64,000 nt of DNA from Coraliomargarita algicola (GTDB taxonomy: Bacteria > Verrucomicrobiota > Verrucomicrobiia > Opitutales > Coraliomargaritaceae), in NCBI RefSeq assembly GCF_033878955.1, contig NZ_CP138858.1:4119001-4183000 (forward strand), written 5' to 3'. Position 1 is the first letter of the stretch. The number at the start of each line of letters is the position of its first letter. The notes under the pieces are model-generated. The model saw only the letters and a list, made by a program, of their open reading frames with translations, had not been told where the DNA came from and searched no databases. Made by a program: the position numbers and the translations under genes. Below are positions 34,657 to 43,098 of the stretch, piece by piece.

Positions 34657-36788
34657 AAAAGTTATCAAAATACAAACAAGCGTTAAGGACAATCGTTCGA
34701 GTTATTATCTACTTGCGTGTCAGCACCGAGGATCAGGCGCGTCGTGAGGATAATTCGATGGGAACGCAGGAAGTATTCTGCGAGCGCTTGATTGCACTTA
34801 ATGAGGGCAAAGGCTGGATGAAAATCAGGGTGATCAAGGATGCCGGTTATTCAGCCAAGAATCTCAAGCGTCCTGGCATTCAACAGATCATCGAAGCAAT
34901 CAACGCTGACGAGGTGGACGTCGTAGTTATCTACAAGCTGGATCGTTTAACTCGCTCAATGCGTGATCTCTACAAGCTCTGGGAAATTATGGAACTCCAT
35001 GGAGTCGATTTTGCTTCCGCTACTGAAAGTTTCAACAGCAGTACCCCTGATGGTCGTGCCGCTCTGAATCAACGCATGACTTTCGCTCAGTGGGAGCGAG
35101 AGATGACATCTCTGCGTCTAAAGGATAAGTATACAGAGGAGGCTAGAATGGGCCGTTGGCATCGAAGCATGGTTCCATTCGGATATGAGTCTGACACTTC
35201 AAATCATACTTTGAACATAAATCCCGCGGAGGCGAAAATTGTAAAGGTCATGTATCAACTGGCTGCCGCTGGTAAGGGGTTGAAAGAGATTGCCGATCAC
35301 GTCAATGCACTGGGATCCACATCGAAAAAACGCATTTTCAACAAGGGCCGCGACAATGAGCGCGAAGTTGGTGGTCGCAAGTGGACGGTAAAAAGCGTCC
35401 GTAATCTAATCGAAAATCTAAAATACAAAGCCGCCACGCGTGACAATGTTGGCAATGAGTACCCCGCGCTTTGGGAGGCTATTGTTACTGATAAGTTGTG
35501 GGGACAGGCGAATCGTGCTCTGGAGAATCGACGAGAGCAAGTGGGACGTCCACAAGCATCGCTAAATAAGCACGAACTTGTGCTCAAAGGGCTAATTGGG
35601 TGTGGTCACTGTGGCTGCGCATTATCACCCAGAGCAGGAGGACGCAAGTTGCCGGACGGCTCCCAGCGTGCCTATTATTGTTGTCAAAATGTCATCGACT
35701 TTGGCAAGAACTCATCGTGTCAGCTACGCAATCTGCCTGGTGCCGATTTTGATCAATTTCTTGTTCGTACTATCGGAGCTTTCGCTCAGCATCCTAAAGT
35801 AATCAAAGCCACGCTCCGGGCTGCGCTGGAAGAGAAAAAGAAATCCGTACGTCCGCTGCGCAGTCAACTGCGCGAGGTGACGCAACATCTGACAGAATTG
35901 AATCAAGAAATTAAGAACCTGCTGAATTTGGCTCGAAAAGGTCGCGGAGCCTTTTCCAATGAACTCTATTCTGAAGCGGATGAACTCACGGCGGAGAAGC
36001 AGGCTGTCACCTCGCAGCGCGAACAGATTAAAGCACAAATCCGCTACAAAGAGCAAATCGTGTCTAACGAAGAAGTTGTCGCGAAAGCGTTGAGCAATTT
36101 TTCAAAAGTATTCTACACGTTGACGTTTACTGAACGAGAAGAATTGATTGGTTTGCTTGTCAAGTCACTTAAAGTTTCACGCCTGGATCCAACGAGCAAC
36201 CAATTGCCATGCCAAGTTAACGCCGAAAATGTGGGGCGTGCGGCCAAATACTATCGAGTTGAGATTGAGTTTTTTATCCAAAGTGTCTTCGGAAGCCTTC
36301 CTGAGCAGGCTGGAAACCCCGATTTGGGCTCATCCGGCTACGATCAGGTATCTATACGAACCCGAATGCACTCCACCTTTGTAATTGGTCTGATCGGTCA
36401 GGACTGGAAAACAGGAGCCTTCCTCGTGCATCCTTTTCAGTTGGAGAAACAGTCTCAGATGATTTCGCGAAAATTGCCCAATTTCCGGATTCGTCGTAAT
36501 CGTCACCTCCTCGAAACCGCGATTGACTGGATGTCCATCCTCACCGAGCGTAAATATCTGACCCCTCAAGATATAGCCCAGCAAGTGGAACTGACACCGA
36601 GACGTATAAGGCAAATACTCGATCTGACATGCTTACAGGGGGGGATTCAGGAATTTGTTTTGAATCTGCCTCCAAAGAAAGCTTCGAAATTGCTTTCCGA
36701 GAGAACTCTCAGGCCACTTTGTCGACTCACACGCGAAGAACAGTGGGCGCGTTTTGAAGTGATTCTGAAGATTCAAGGTTTGGCTTAA
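34653..36788 (+). CDS. Large serine recombinase (integrase)
   Basis: Site-specific recombinase that would insert and excise the element. In 711 residues: a resolvase catalytic domain with the nucleophile Ser in IIYLRVSTEDQARRE (about residue 23) and Arg pair in YKLDRLTRSMRDLY (about 100). A recombinase domain follows (about 180-300, FGYE...GKGLKEIADHVNALG), then a zinc ribbon (GCGHCGCALSPRAGG, then YYCCQN and SSCQLR, about 318-370) and a coiled-coil region (about 405-475). The last 170 residues are unusual and end in a helix-turn-helix (LTPQDIAQQVELTPRRIRQI). The start is GTG. It marks the right end of the element. Confidence 0.92.
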   Translation: MKKLSKYKQALRTIVRVIIYLRVSTEDQARREDNSMGTQEVFCERLIALNEGKGWMKIRVIKDAGYSAKNLKRPGIQQIIEAINADEVDVVVIYKLDRLTRSMRDLYKLWEIMELHGVDFASATESFNSSTPDGRAALNQRMTFAQWEREMTSLRLKDKYTEEARMGRWHRSMVPFGYESDTSNHTLNINPAEAKIVKVMYQLAAAGKGLKEIADHVNALGSTSKKRIFNKGRDNEREVGGRKWTVKSVRNLIENLKYKAATRDNVGNEYPALWEAIVTDKLWGQANRALENRREQVGRPQASLNKHELVLKGLIGCGHCGCALSPRAGGRKLPDGSQRAYYCCQNVIDFGKNSSCQLRNLPGADFDQFLVRTIGAFAQHPKVIKATLRAALEEKKKSVRPLRSQLREVTQHLTELNQEIKNLLNLARKGRGAFSNELYSEADELTAEKQAVTSQREQIKAQIRYKEQIVSNEEVVAKALSNFSKVFYTLTFTEREELIGLLVKSLKVSRLDPTSNQLPCQVNAENVGRAAKYYRVEIEFFIQSVFGSLPEQAGNPDLGSSGYDQVSIRTRMHSTFVIGLIGQDWKTGAFLVHPFQLEKQSQMISRKLPNFRIRRNRHLLETAIDWMSILTERKYLTPQDIAQQVELTPRRIRQILDLTCLQGGIQEFVLNLPPKKASKLLSERTLRPLCRLTREEQWARFEVILKIQGLA

Positions 36789-36961
36789 ATGAGTCTCCTG
36801 TAATTAACCTCAAATTTATCAGGGAAGGGTATATCAACTTATATTCGAATCAGGACTGATATGGCTAGCAAGCGTTGTTTCTAGAATCGTACTGCGTTGA
36901 CGGTGCCTTTTTCGTCTGCCCTAATCTGGTTATAATTAGATTTTTTAGCAACTTTTAGATT

Positions 36962-37813
36962 ATGGACTGGGAAACAGCACTCACTACAATTGTATCCGCT
37001 TCAGCTTTTCTAAAAAAGCCGATTGAAAATGCTTTTACAAAGGCGGTTCTTGATGGCTACGGAGCCTTGCGTCGTTATGTTGAGAAGCGCTTCGAGAAGG
37101 AATACGACGTGATCGATGCGCTTGGCAAGGTTGAGGCTAAGCCAGAGTCTCAGGCTCGGCAGCAAGTATTGCTAGAAGAGCTTCAGCCTCATGATGTAGC
37201 ATCTGACCCTGAACTCATTAGCCTTTTGAAGATGCTGGAGAAGCTATTGGAACAAGCTGGAGCGCCGACAGAGCGTCATGTGAATATCACTCAATCAGGA
37301 TCTCGGAATCGACTTAATTACGCAGAGGGGGATATCAATGTGGTCGAAAATAAGATATTGCGCCCAAATGTGCAGCCAAACGAAACTCATATTACAGAAG
37401 ATCAAGCCACGCAGATTAATGAGAAGATCGTTGAGATCTCCAAAATCGACGAGAAGGCGGGCAAGGGTAGCTCCTATCAGGAATTGTATGGTGTGATGAG
37501 AAAAATGTTTAGGTGCACGAGTTATAAGATGCTTCCTGTCGAAAGGTTTGATGATGTTGTAAATTGGCTGAATCAAGAAGCAGGGAAGCGTACACGGTCA
37601 CTGCGGCGTTCGAACAATGATGAATGGAGGACACAAAAGTATCGTGTGATTCATGCCGCCAGAAAAACTCTAGAATGGAGTGATTCTGAGGTGAAGGAAT
37701 TTGCCGCAAACGAGTTTGGCTTGAAAGCAGTACCAAAGTCATTGAAAGAGCTAAAAGAGCGCCAATTAGACAAGCTTGCGGAGAAACTGCGTTACCGCTC
37801 ACGACGCAAATAG
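36962..37813 (+). CDS. ORF6C-like domain protein with QSGSxN linker
   Basis: A 283-residue protein beside the integrase. Residues 1-100 are helical (WETALTTIVSASAFLKKPIE, then DVIDALGKVEAKPESQARQQ) and resemble the N-terminal regions of some bacterial signalling or effector-type proteins. Residues about 103-125 hold a Gly/Asn motif, NITQSGSRNRLNYAEGDIN. About 140-200 resembles the phage ORF6C domain (KGSSYQELYGVMRKMFRCTS, then LPVERFDDVVNWLNQ). The end is basic. A TATAAT box lies at 36931-36936, within GGTTATAATTA, a sequence also found before the gene at 23153. Function unknown; it may regulate or be cargo of the element. Confidence 0.6.
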   Translation: MDWETALTTIVSASAFLKKPIENAFTKAVLDGYGALRRYVEKRFEKEYDVIDALGKVEAKPESQARQQVLLEELQPHDVASDPELISLLKMLEKLLEQAGAPTERHVNITQSGSRNRLNYAEGDINVVENKILRPNVQPNETHITEDQATQINEKIVEISKIDEKAGKGSSYQELYGVMRKMFRCTSYKMLPVERFDDVVNWLNQEAGKRTRSLRRSNNDEWRTQKYRVIHAARKTLEWSDSEVKEFAANEFGLKAVPKSLKELKERQLDKLAEKLRYRSRRK

Positions 37814-37896
37814 TGAATGGTTGCCCCAGCTAGCTGGTTCCCCTGAAAAAGCAATATGCTACTTCGCAGGCGAGCCAAAGATCCCGTGAAAGGCGG

Positions 37897-38004
37897 AATT
37901 ACGAACACTCCGGAACCAATTCTATGTTGATTGCTCGATGCAACTTGTTGGCTTTCAGTGAGTAAGGTTCAATTTGAACCTTTTGGTTCCGATCGTTCGT
38001 AATT
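37897..38004. repeat. Large inverted repeat next to tRNA-Ser
   Basis: Two arms of 22-23 bases face each other: AATTACGAAC...GGAACCAA (37897-37919) and its inverted copy (37983-38004), matching at 18 bases with only the 4-5 central bases differing. Inside, AAGGTTCAA-T-TTGAACCTT (37964-37982) is a second perfect 9-base stem touching the right arm. The structure starts 9 bases after the tRNA gene's 3' end. It could be an attachment site, a recombinase or protein binding site, or an RNA structure after the tRNA. Confidence 0.55.
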
Positions 38005-38013
38005 AGGTGAAAA

Positions 38014-38104
<91 letters not shown>

Positions 38105-38173
38105 TTACCAGACCGAGGAGACAATCTCCCCGCTGGCAGAGTTCAACCCTAAATTTCGATAATATTCAATTTT

Positions 38174-41100
38174 TTATGCGGTCGCGGATTTGGGCTGTCC
38201 CTGACGGTCTTTGGCGATCAACATATAGATGCTGGGCAGGAAGAGTAGGGTGAGCACACTACCGATGGCCATGCCGCCTACGACGACGAGTCCAATGGAG
38301 TTGCGGGCTTCGGCACCGGCACCTGTCACGAGCACGAGTGGGAAGTGACCGGCCACGGTCGCGACGGAGGTCATCAGCACGGGGCGTAGGCGCACCTTGG
38401 CGGCCTCGGTGATGGCTTCGAGTTTGGATTTACCTTCGCGTTGCAATTCGTTGGCAAATTCGACAATCAAAATGCCGTTCTTGGCGACCAGACCAATCAA
38501 AGTGACTAGTCCGACTTGTGAGTAAATGTTGAGTGTTGTGGTCATGCCATTGGTCCAGAAGGGCACGCCGGGCGCATTAATCTGCATGGATGTGAAAATC
38601 AGCGCACCAAACATAGCTAAGGGTCCTGAGCCTAGTAAGATAATGAAGGGGTCGCGGAAGCTGTTGAATTGAGCGGCCAAGACTAGAAAGATCAATAGTA
38701 GTGCGAGTCCGAACGCGGGCAGGAAGGTGTTGCCTTCTTTGCGCAGCTGGCGGGCTTCGCCGGAGTAATCGTAGCGGTAGCCTTCGGGCATGAGTGCGTC
38801 GGCTTCTTTTTCCAAGAAGCTGAGTGCTTCGTCCAGTGGGCGTATGGCGATGCCGCTCAGCTTGACAGCGTTGAATTGCTGGAAGCGATTGAGTGAGCGG
38901 GGCTGGGCGCTGTAATCCAGATCGGCTACGGTGCTCAGTGGAATGAGTTCTCCTTGGCCGCCGGTGATGTAGATGTCTTGCAATTGGTCGGGGTTGAGGC
39001 GGGCCTCGCGTTCGATTTGCGGGATCACCTTATAGCTGCGGCCACCGATATTGAATCGATTCACATAGCCGCCGCCGACCATGGCGCCGAGGTCGGCACC
39101 GACCTGCCGTAGGTCGAGCCCCAGCGCGCTGACCATGTCGCGATTCACGGAGAAGCGTGCTTGTGGCTGGTCGATCTTGGTGTCGATGATGGGCGGAAAA
39201 GCGAACATGCCGCTCATGGTGGCCTTTTGCTGTAGTTGCTGGGCCACTTCCAGAATCTGTTCGGGCTCTGCGGTGGAGAGCAGCAGGAAGTTCATTGGGA
39301 AGTTTTCTGCGCCACCGGGCAGTGGGTCGGGTGTGGTGGCAAAGAGGTTCACGCCGGCGATGCTGCCGAGGCTTTGTTGCACTTCAGGCAAGACTTCGAA
39401 GGCGTTGCGCTCACGCTCTGTCCAGGGGGCGAGCACCATGCCGCTGAAACCACCTGCTGGGGTGGTGAGCTGGAAGGAGTGCCGCGTTTCGGGCATCGAA
39501 AAGAAGATCTCATTAACGCGCTCGGTGTAGCGCAGGTTTTCATCGATTACCTGATTGGCGGGCGCATCCACGATACCGAAGATGACACCTTGGTCCTCCT
39601 TGGGCGCGAGTTCCTTGGAGGAGAATATAAACATCGGCACGCAGAATAGGGTGAGCGCGAGCCAGGCTCCGTAGATGACCCAGCGATTTTGTAGGGAAAC
39701 GGTCAATACAGCACCATAAACGGAGCGGATGCGTTCAAAGCCGCTGTTGATCAGCTTGGCCAGTCCTTTGTGTTCGCCGGAAGTAATGACCTTCGAGCAC
39801 AGCATGGGGCTGAGTGTCAGCGCCACCACGGAGGAGACGATCACCGCACCCGATAGTGTGAGTGCGAATTCCTGAAAGAGCGAGCCGGTGAGTCCGCCTT
39901 GGAAGGCCACTGGCAGATACACGGCGACCAGAACTAGCGTGGTGGCGATGACGGGGCCGATGAGTTCGCGCACGCCTTGCAGCGCAGCGTTGATCGGGTT
40001 CATGCCTTCTTCCAGGTGACGTTCGATGTTTTCCACCACGATGATGGCGTCGTCCACCACGAGCCCGACTGACAGCACTATGGCCAGCAGGGTCAGCAGG
40101 TTGATGGTGAAGCCGAATACTTGCATGAGAAAGACGCCTCCGATCAAAGAAATTGGGATGGCCAGCACCGGCACCAGCACCGTGCGTATGCGCCCCATGA
40201 AAAGGAAGATGACCACCATCACGATGATCAAAGTCTCTGTCAGGGTCGAGATGACCTCGCTAATCGACTCTTCGATATAAACAGTAGAGTCGTAGCCGAT
40301 CTTCGCTTCCAGGCCGGTTGGCAATTCCGCGCGGATCGAGTCCAGCTCATTTCTGACTTCACGGATCACGTCGACCGTGTTGGCATTGGGCAGCACTTGG
40401 ATGCCCATGAAGACTGCTTGTTGGCCGGAAAAGCGAACCTCAGTTTCGTAATCTTCACCGCCCAGTTCGACTTCGGCGATGTCGCGTAAGCGGACGATGT
40501 CGGTGCCTTTGTTTAGAATGGTCAGTTGCTCGAAGTCTTCGACTGTATTGAGGTCGGTATCGGTGGTCAGATTGACGCGCACCAGGTTGCCCTTGGTTTG
40601 CCCGACTGCCGCGAGATAATTATTGGCGGCGAGTGCGGTGCGCACTTGAGTGGCGGTCACGCCGAGCGCAGCCATGCGCTGCGGATCCAACCAGATGCGC
40701 ATGGCAAAGGTGCGGCCACCGAGGATTTCGGCTTCTTGCACACCTGTGACGGCGGAGAGTCGCGGTTGCACCACTCGCACCAGGTAGTCGGTGATTTCGT
40801 TGGCTTTCAGGATGTTTGATGTGAAGGAGAGGTAGGCTGCCGCGCGCGCACTGTTGGCCGATTCGATGTTAATGATCGGTACCTCCGCTTCTGGAGGAAG
40901 ATCGCCGCGCACTTGGTCTACCTTGGAACTAACTTCCGCCAAGGCTTTGGTGGAGTCGTAGTTAAGCTCCAAGCGTACTGTAATCGTGGAGAGGCCCTGT
41001 GCACTGGAAGAGCTGATGTAGTCGATGCCGTCTGCCGTCGCGATGGCGCGTTCCAAGGGTGTAGTTATGAAGCCGCGCACGAGGTCCGCATCGGCACCTA

Positions 41101-41260
41101 CGTAGACAGTCGATACCGTGATCGACGCGTTCTCGCTCTCCGGGTATTGGCGCACCGTGAGCGTGCTAATCGCCTGCAAGCCTGCGATGATTATAATCAG
41201 CGAGACCACCAGCGAGAGCACGGGGCGCTTAATAAAAATGTCTGTAAATGCAGTCTGCAT
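38174..41260 (-). CDS. RND efflux transporter, AcrB/MexF-type inner-membrane pump
   Basis: Proton-driven export of drugs, bile-like compounds or other amphipathic molecules across both membranes. The 1028-residue length matches the hydrophobe/amphiphile exporter family. The N-terminus FIKRPVLSLVVSLIIIIAGL is the usual first helix, and RQYPESENASITVS follows. Helix 4 carries the proton-relay pair in GLVVDDAIIVVENIERH (about residues 395-411). The second half repeats the fold, with GLVAKNGILIVEFAN near 930. The gene starts 13 bases after the adaptor gene and is transcribed with it. No TolC-type outer-membrane gene is in the window. Confidence 0.95.
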   Translation of the reverse strand: MQTAFTDIFIKRPVLSLVVSLIIIIAGLQAISTLTVRQYPESENASITVSTVYVGADADLVRGFITTPLERAIATADGIDYISSSSAQGLSTITVRLELNYDSTKALAEVSSKVDQVRGDLPPEAEVPIINIESANSARAAAYLSFTSNILKANEITDYLVRVVQPRLSAVTGVQEAEILGGRTFAMRIWLDPQRMAALGVTATQVRTALAANNYLAAVGQTKGNLVRVNLTTDTDLNTVEDFEQLTILNKGTDIVRLRDIAEVELGGEDYETEVRFSGQQAVFMGIQVLPNANTVDVIREVRNELDSIRAELPTGLEAKIGYDSTVYIEESISEVISTLTETLIIVMVVIFLFMGRIRTVLVPVLAIPISLIGGVFLMQVFGFTINLLTLLAIVLSVGLVVDDAIIVVENIERHLEEGMNPINAALQGVRELIGPVIATTLVLVAVYLPVAFQGGLTGSLFQEFALTLSGAVIVSSVVALTLSPMLCSKVITSGEHKGLAKLINSGFERIRSVYGAVLTVSLQNRWVIYGAWLALTLFCVPMFIFSSKELAPKEDQGVIFGIVDAPANQVIDENLRYTERVNEIFFSMPETRHSFQLTTPAGGFSGMVLAPWTERERNAFEVLPEVQQSLGSIAGVNLFATTPDPLPGGAENFPMNFLLLSTAEPEQILEVAQQLQQKATMSGMFAFPPIIDTKIDQPQARFSVNRDMVSALGLDLRQVGADLGAMVGGGYVNRFNIGGRSYKVIPQIEREARLNPDQLQDIYITGGQGELIPLSTVADLDYSAQPRSLNRFQQFNAVKLSGIAIRPLDEALSFLEKEADALMPEGYRYDYSGEARQLRKEGNTFLPAFGLALLLIFLVLAAQFNSFRDPFIILLGSGPLAMFGALIFTSMQINAPGVPFWTNGMTTTLNIYSQVGLVTLIGLVAKNGILIVEFANELQREGKSKLEAITEAAKVRLRPVLMTSVATVAGHFPLVLVTGAGAEARNSIGLVVVGGMAIGSVLTLLFLPSIYMLIAKDRQGQPKSATA

Positions 41261-41272
41261 GGCAAAGAAACG

Positions 41273-42412
41273 TTACGAGTTGTCGACGGCTGGAGCCAGT
41301 TGCGCTTGAGGCTCGAGATCGTTGTTGATCGTGATCGCCGCGCCGTTGCGTAGCTTGAAGGCACCCGAAGATACGATGCGTTCATCGGCTGTCACTCCGT
41401 CTAGCACACTCACAAAGTCACCGCGTGAGCGGCCGATGCGGATAAACTTCTGTTTGACGATTAAGCGCTCACCGCTGCCGTCTTCATTTTGTTGAGATTC
41501 GACTACATAGACAGAGTTGCCATAAGGCGCGTAGAGTATTGCAGTTGACGGAATCAGCAGCACCTCCTCAGTCTGTTCGGAGACCAGTTCGATGTTGACG
41601 AAAAGGCCACTGCGCAAGAGCGATTCAGGATTGTCGATGGTGCCTTGGAGCGCCACAGAGCGGGTGCTGGGATCGATCACCGGACTGATCGCTGTAAGCT
41701 GGCCGACAAATGTTTGCTCCGGATAGGCATCGCTGGTGACATCCAGCTTCATGCCGGTATTGATTTTAGATAAGGTCTTTTGTGGCAAAGAGAAGTTCAC
41801 GTATACTTGCTCGTCCGCTTCTAGGCTGACGATGGGCGAGCCCGTTGGCACGTATTGCCCTAAGTTGATTTGGCGAATGCCGACACGGCCATCAAAAGGG
41901 GCGACAATTGTCTTACGGTCGATGAGTGCTTTCAGGTTTTGGATTTCCGCTTGTGCACGTTCCATGTCCGCCGCCGCGCGATCGAGGTCGGACTGCGGCA
42001 CATTGCCGCTCTGGCGTAAACGAGTCGCGCGCTCAAACTCTGTTTGAGTGAGTTGCACGGTGGCTTCAGCCGCGCGTAGCTGTGCTTTCTCCACATCGAT
42101 ATCGAGTTGCACCAGCAGATCGCCCGCTTTCACTTCTTGACCATTCTCGAAATTGATTGAGTCAACGACGCCCGCGCTTTCGGTTTCGATTAAGATGCCA
42201 CGCACCGGTTCAATCGAGCCGACGGATTTATATCGAGTCTCCCATGTGTCTGTGCGTGGTGTCGTGACTGATACCGTGCTGGGAGGAGGCCCCCCGTTTT
42301 TGCCCGCCTCGGCCATCGCACTAAACTGCCCGAGTTTAGTGATGACCAATCCCGCGAGGATTGCGCCGACGCCCACAATGATGGCGATTATAAATATAAT
42401 TTTCTTACCCAT
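41273..42412 (-). CDS. RND efflux periplasmic adaptor (membrane fusion protein)
   Basis: Bridges the RND pump to an outer-membrane channel. The 379-residue protein has an N-terminal hydrophobic anchor (IIFIIAIIVGVGAILAGLVI), a lipoyl/barrel-sandwich half-motif GVVDSINFENGQEVKAGDLL (about 80-99), a helical hairpin (about 105-150), the second lipoyl half near VAPFDGRVGIRQINLGQYVP (about 158-177) and the beta-barrel and membrane-proximal domains. It is the first gene of the two-gene efflux operon. Confidence 0.94.
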   Translation of the reverse strand: MGKKIIFIIAIIVGVGAILAGLVITKLGQFSAMAEAGKNGGPPPSTVSVTTPRTDTWETRYKSVGSIEPVRGILIETESAGVVDSINFENGQEVKAGDLLVQLDIDVEKAQLRAAEATVQLTQTEFERATRLRQSGNVPQSDLDRAAADMERAQAEIQNLKALIDRKTIVAPFDGRVGIRQINLGQYVPTGSPIVSLEADEQVYVNFSLPQKTLSKINTGMKLDVTSDAYPEQTFVGQLTAISPVIDPSTRSVALQGTIDNPESLLRSGLFVNIELVSEQTEEVLLIPSTAILYAPYGNSVYVVESQQNEDGSGERLIVKQKFIRIGRSRGDFVSVLDGVTADERIVSSGAFKLRNGAAITINNDLEPQAQLAPAVDNS

Positions 42413-42576
42413 ACTCTTAGAAATTTAAATTATCAGGCACTCACGTAGCGGTGCGGGCCTATACAGAATGCAAAATTGGAGAAGACAAACACTTGTTCGA
42501 AAATAAATGAAAAAAAGTGAAAAACTCAGTTGACGAGTTCAAAAAAGGCTCCCTTAATCCCGCCTTTCTCAACAGT

Positions 42577-42652
<76 letters not shown>

Positions 42653-42665
42653 TTGAGAGAATATT

Positions 42666-42700
42666 AAGTCGCCTCGCTTAATTGAGCGGCGACTTTTTAA
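42666..42700 (+). terminator. Terminator after tRNA-Phe
   Basis: AAGTCGCC (42666-42673) pairs with GGCGACTT (42688-42695), followed by a T run. It lies 13 bases after the tRNA-Phe gene. Confidence 0.7.
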
Positions 42701-42731
42701 TTTTCAGCTCAAACCTCGTTTGAGTTCCATC

Positions 42732-42814
<83 letters not shown>

Positions 42815-42826
42815 GTTTGATTGAAG

Positions 42827-42855
42827 CGCTCCGATTCTTTGGAGCGTTTTTTTTT
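42827..42855 (+). terminator. Terminator after tRNA-Leu
   Basis: CGCTCC (42827-42832), 8-base loop, GGAGCG (42841-42846), then nine Ts. Confidence 0.8.
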
Positions 42856-42999
42856 GCACCCAATCCTCGTCGCAATGCTAATTGCGATATACCGGGGGTG
42901 CCAGGATGCGGGGGGCTACGATCTGTCTTGTTGCTGGGAATAAAGTGATGGTGTCGGGGTCTAGTCTGCGATAATACTCTATTTGATCTGTTTATAATT

Positions 43000-43098
43000 A
43001 TGTTGAAAGTAAATCGTGGTCCTATGTCCGTCGCTGCGCCGAGTTGGCTGGGTGTTTTGGAGGCTAAGCTGCTTGGCGAGCAGGTTCCTATATTATGA
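43000..43098 (+). CDS. Possible 32-residue leader or small ORF coupled to the symporter
   Basis: An ATG at 43000 opens a 32-codon frame (MLKVNRGPMSVAAPSWLGVL and on) whose TGA overlaps the symporter ATG (ATGA at 43095-43098). A TATAAT box lies at 42993-42998, just before it, which would be too close for this ORF if that box were used. It may be a short upstream frame that controls symporter translation, or chance. No homologue is recognised. Confidence 0.3.
   Translation: MLKVNRGPMSVAAPSWLGVLEAKLLGEQVPIL

Larger units (their letters stand above)
18697..36788. mobile_element. Integrative and mobilizable element (approximate limits)
   Basis: The block holds a ParB-like gene, a MOBF relaxase, a VirD4-like coupling protein, several conserved element-type accessory proteins and, at its right edge, a large serine recombinase. 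That combination marks an element that integrates by site-specific recombination and transfers using another element's secretion channel, because no VirB-type genes are present. The limits given are those of the outermost recognisable genes; attachment sites were not identified. The left limit may lie further left and could include the IS and even the defence island. Confidence 0.7.

Noticed and set aside
7114..36946. TTAGATTTTTT at 7114-7124 and 36936-36946 as possible attL/attR cores
   Set aside because: Only 11 AT-rich bases match; chance is plausible and the surrounding bases differ.
38174..42412. Many open frames opposite the RND pump and adaptor genes
   Set aside because: They lie wholly over well-supported long genes and show no family features; they are by-products of codon bias.
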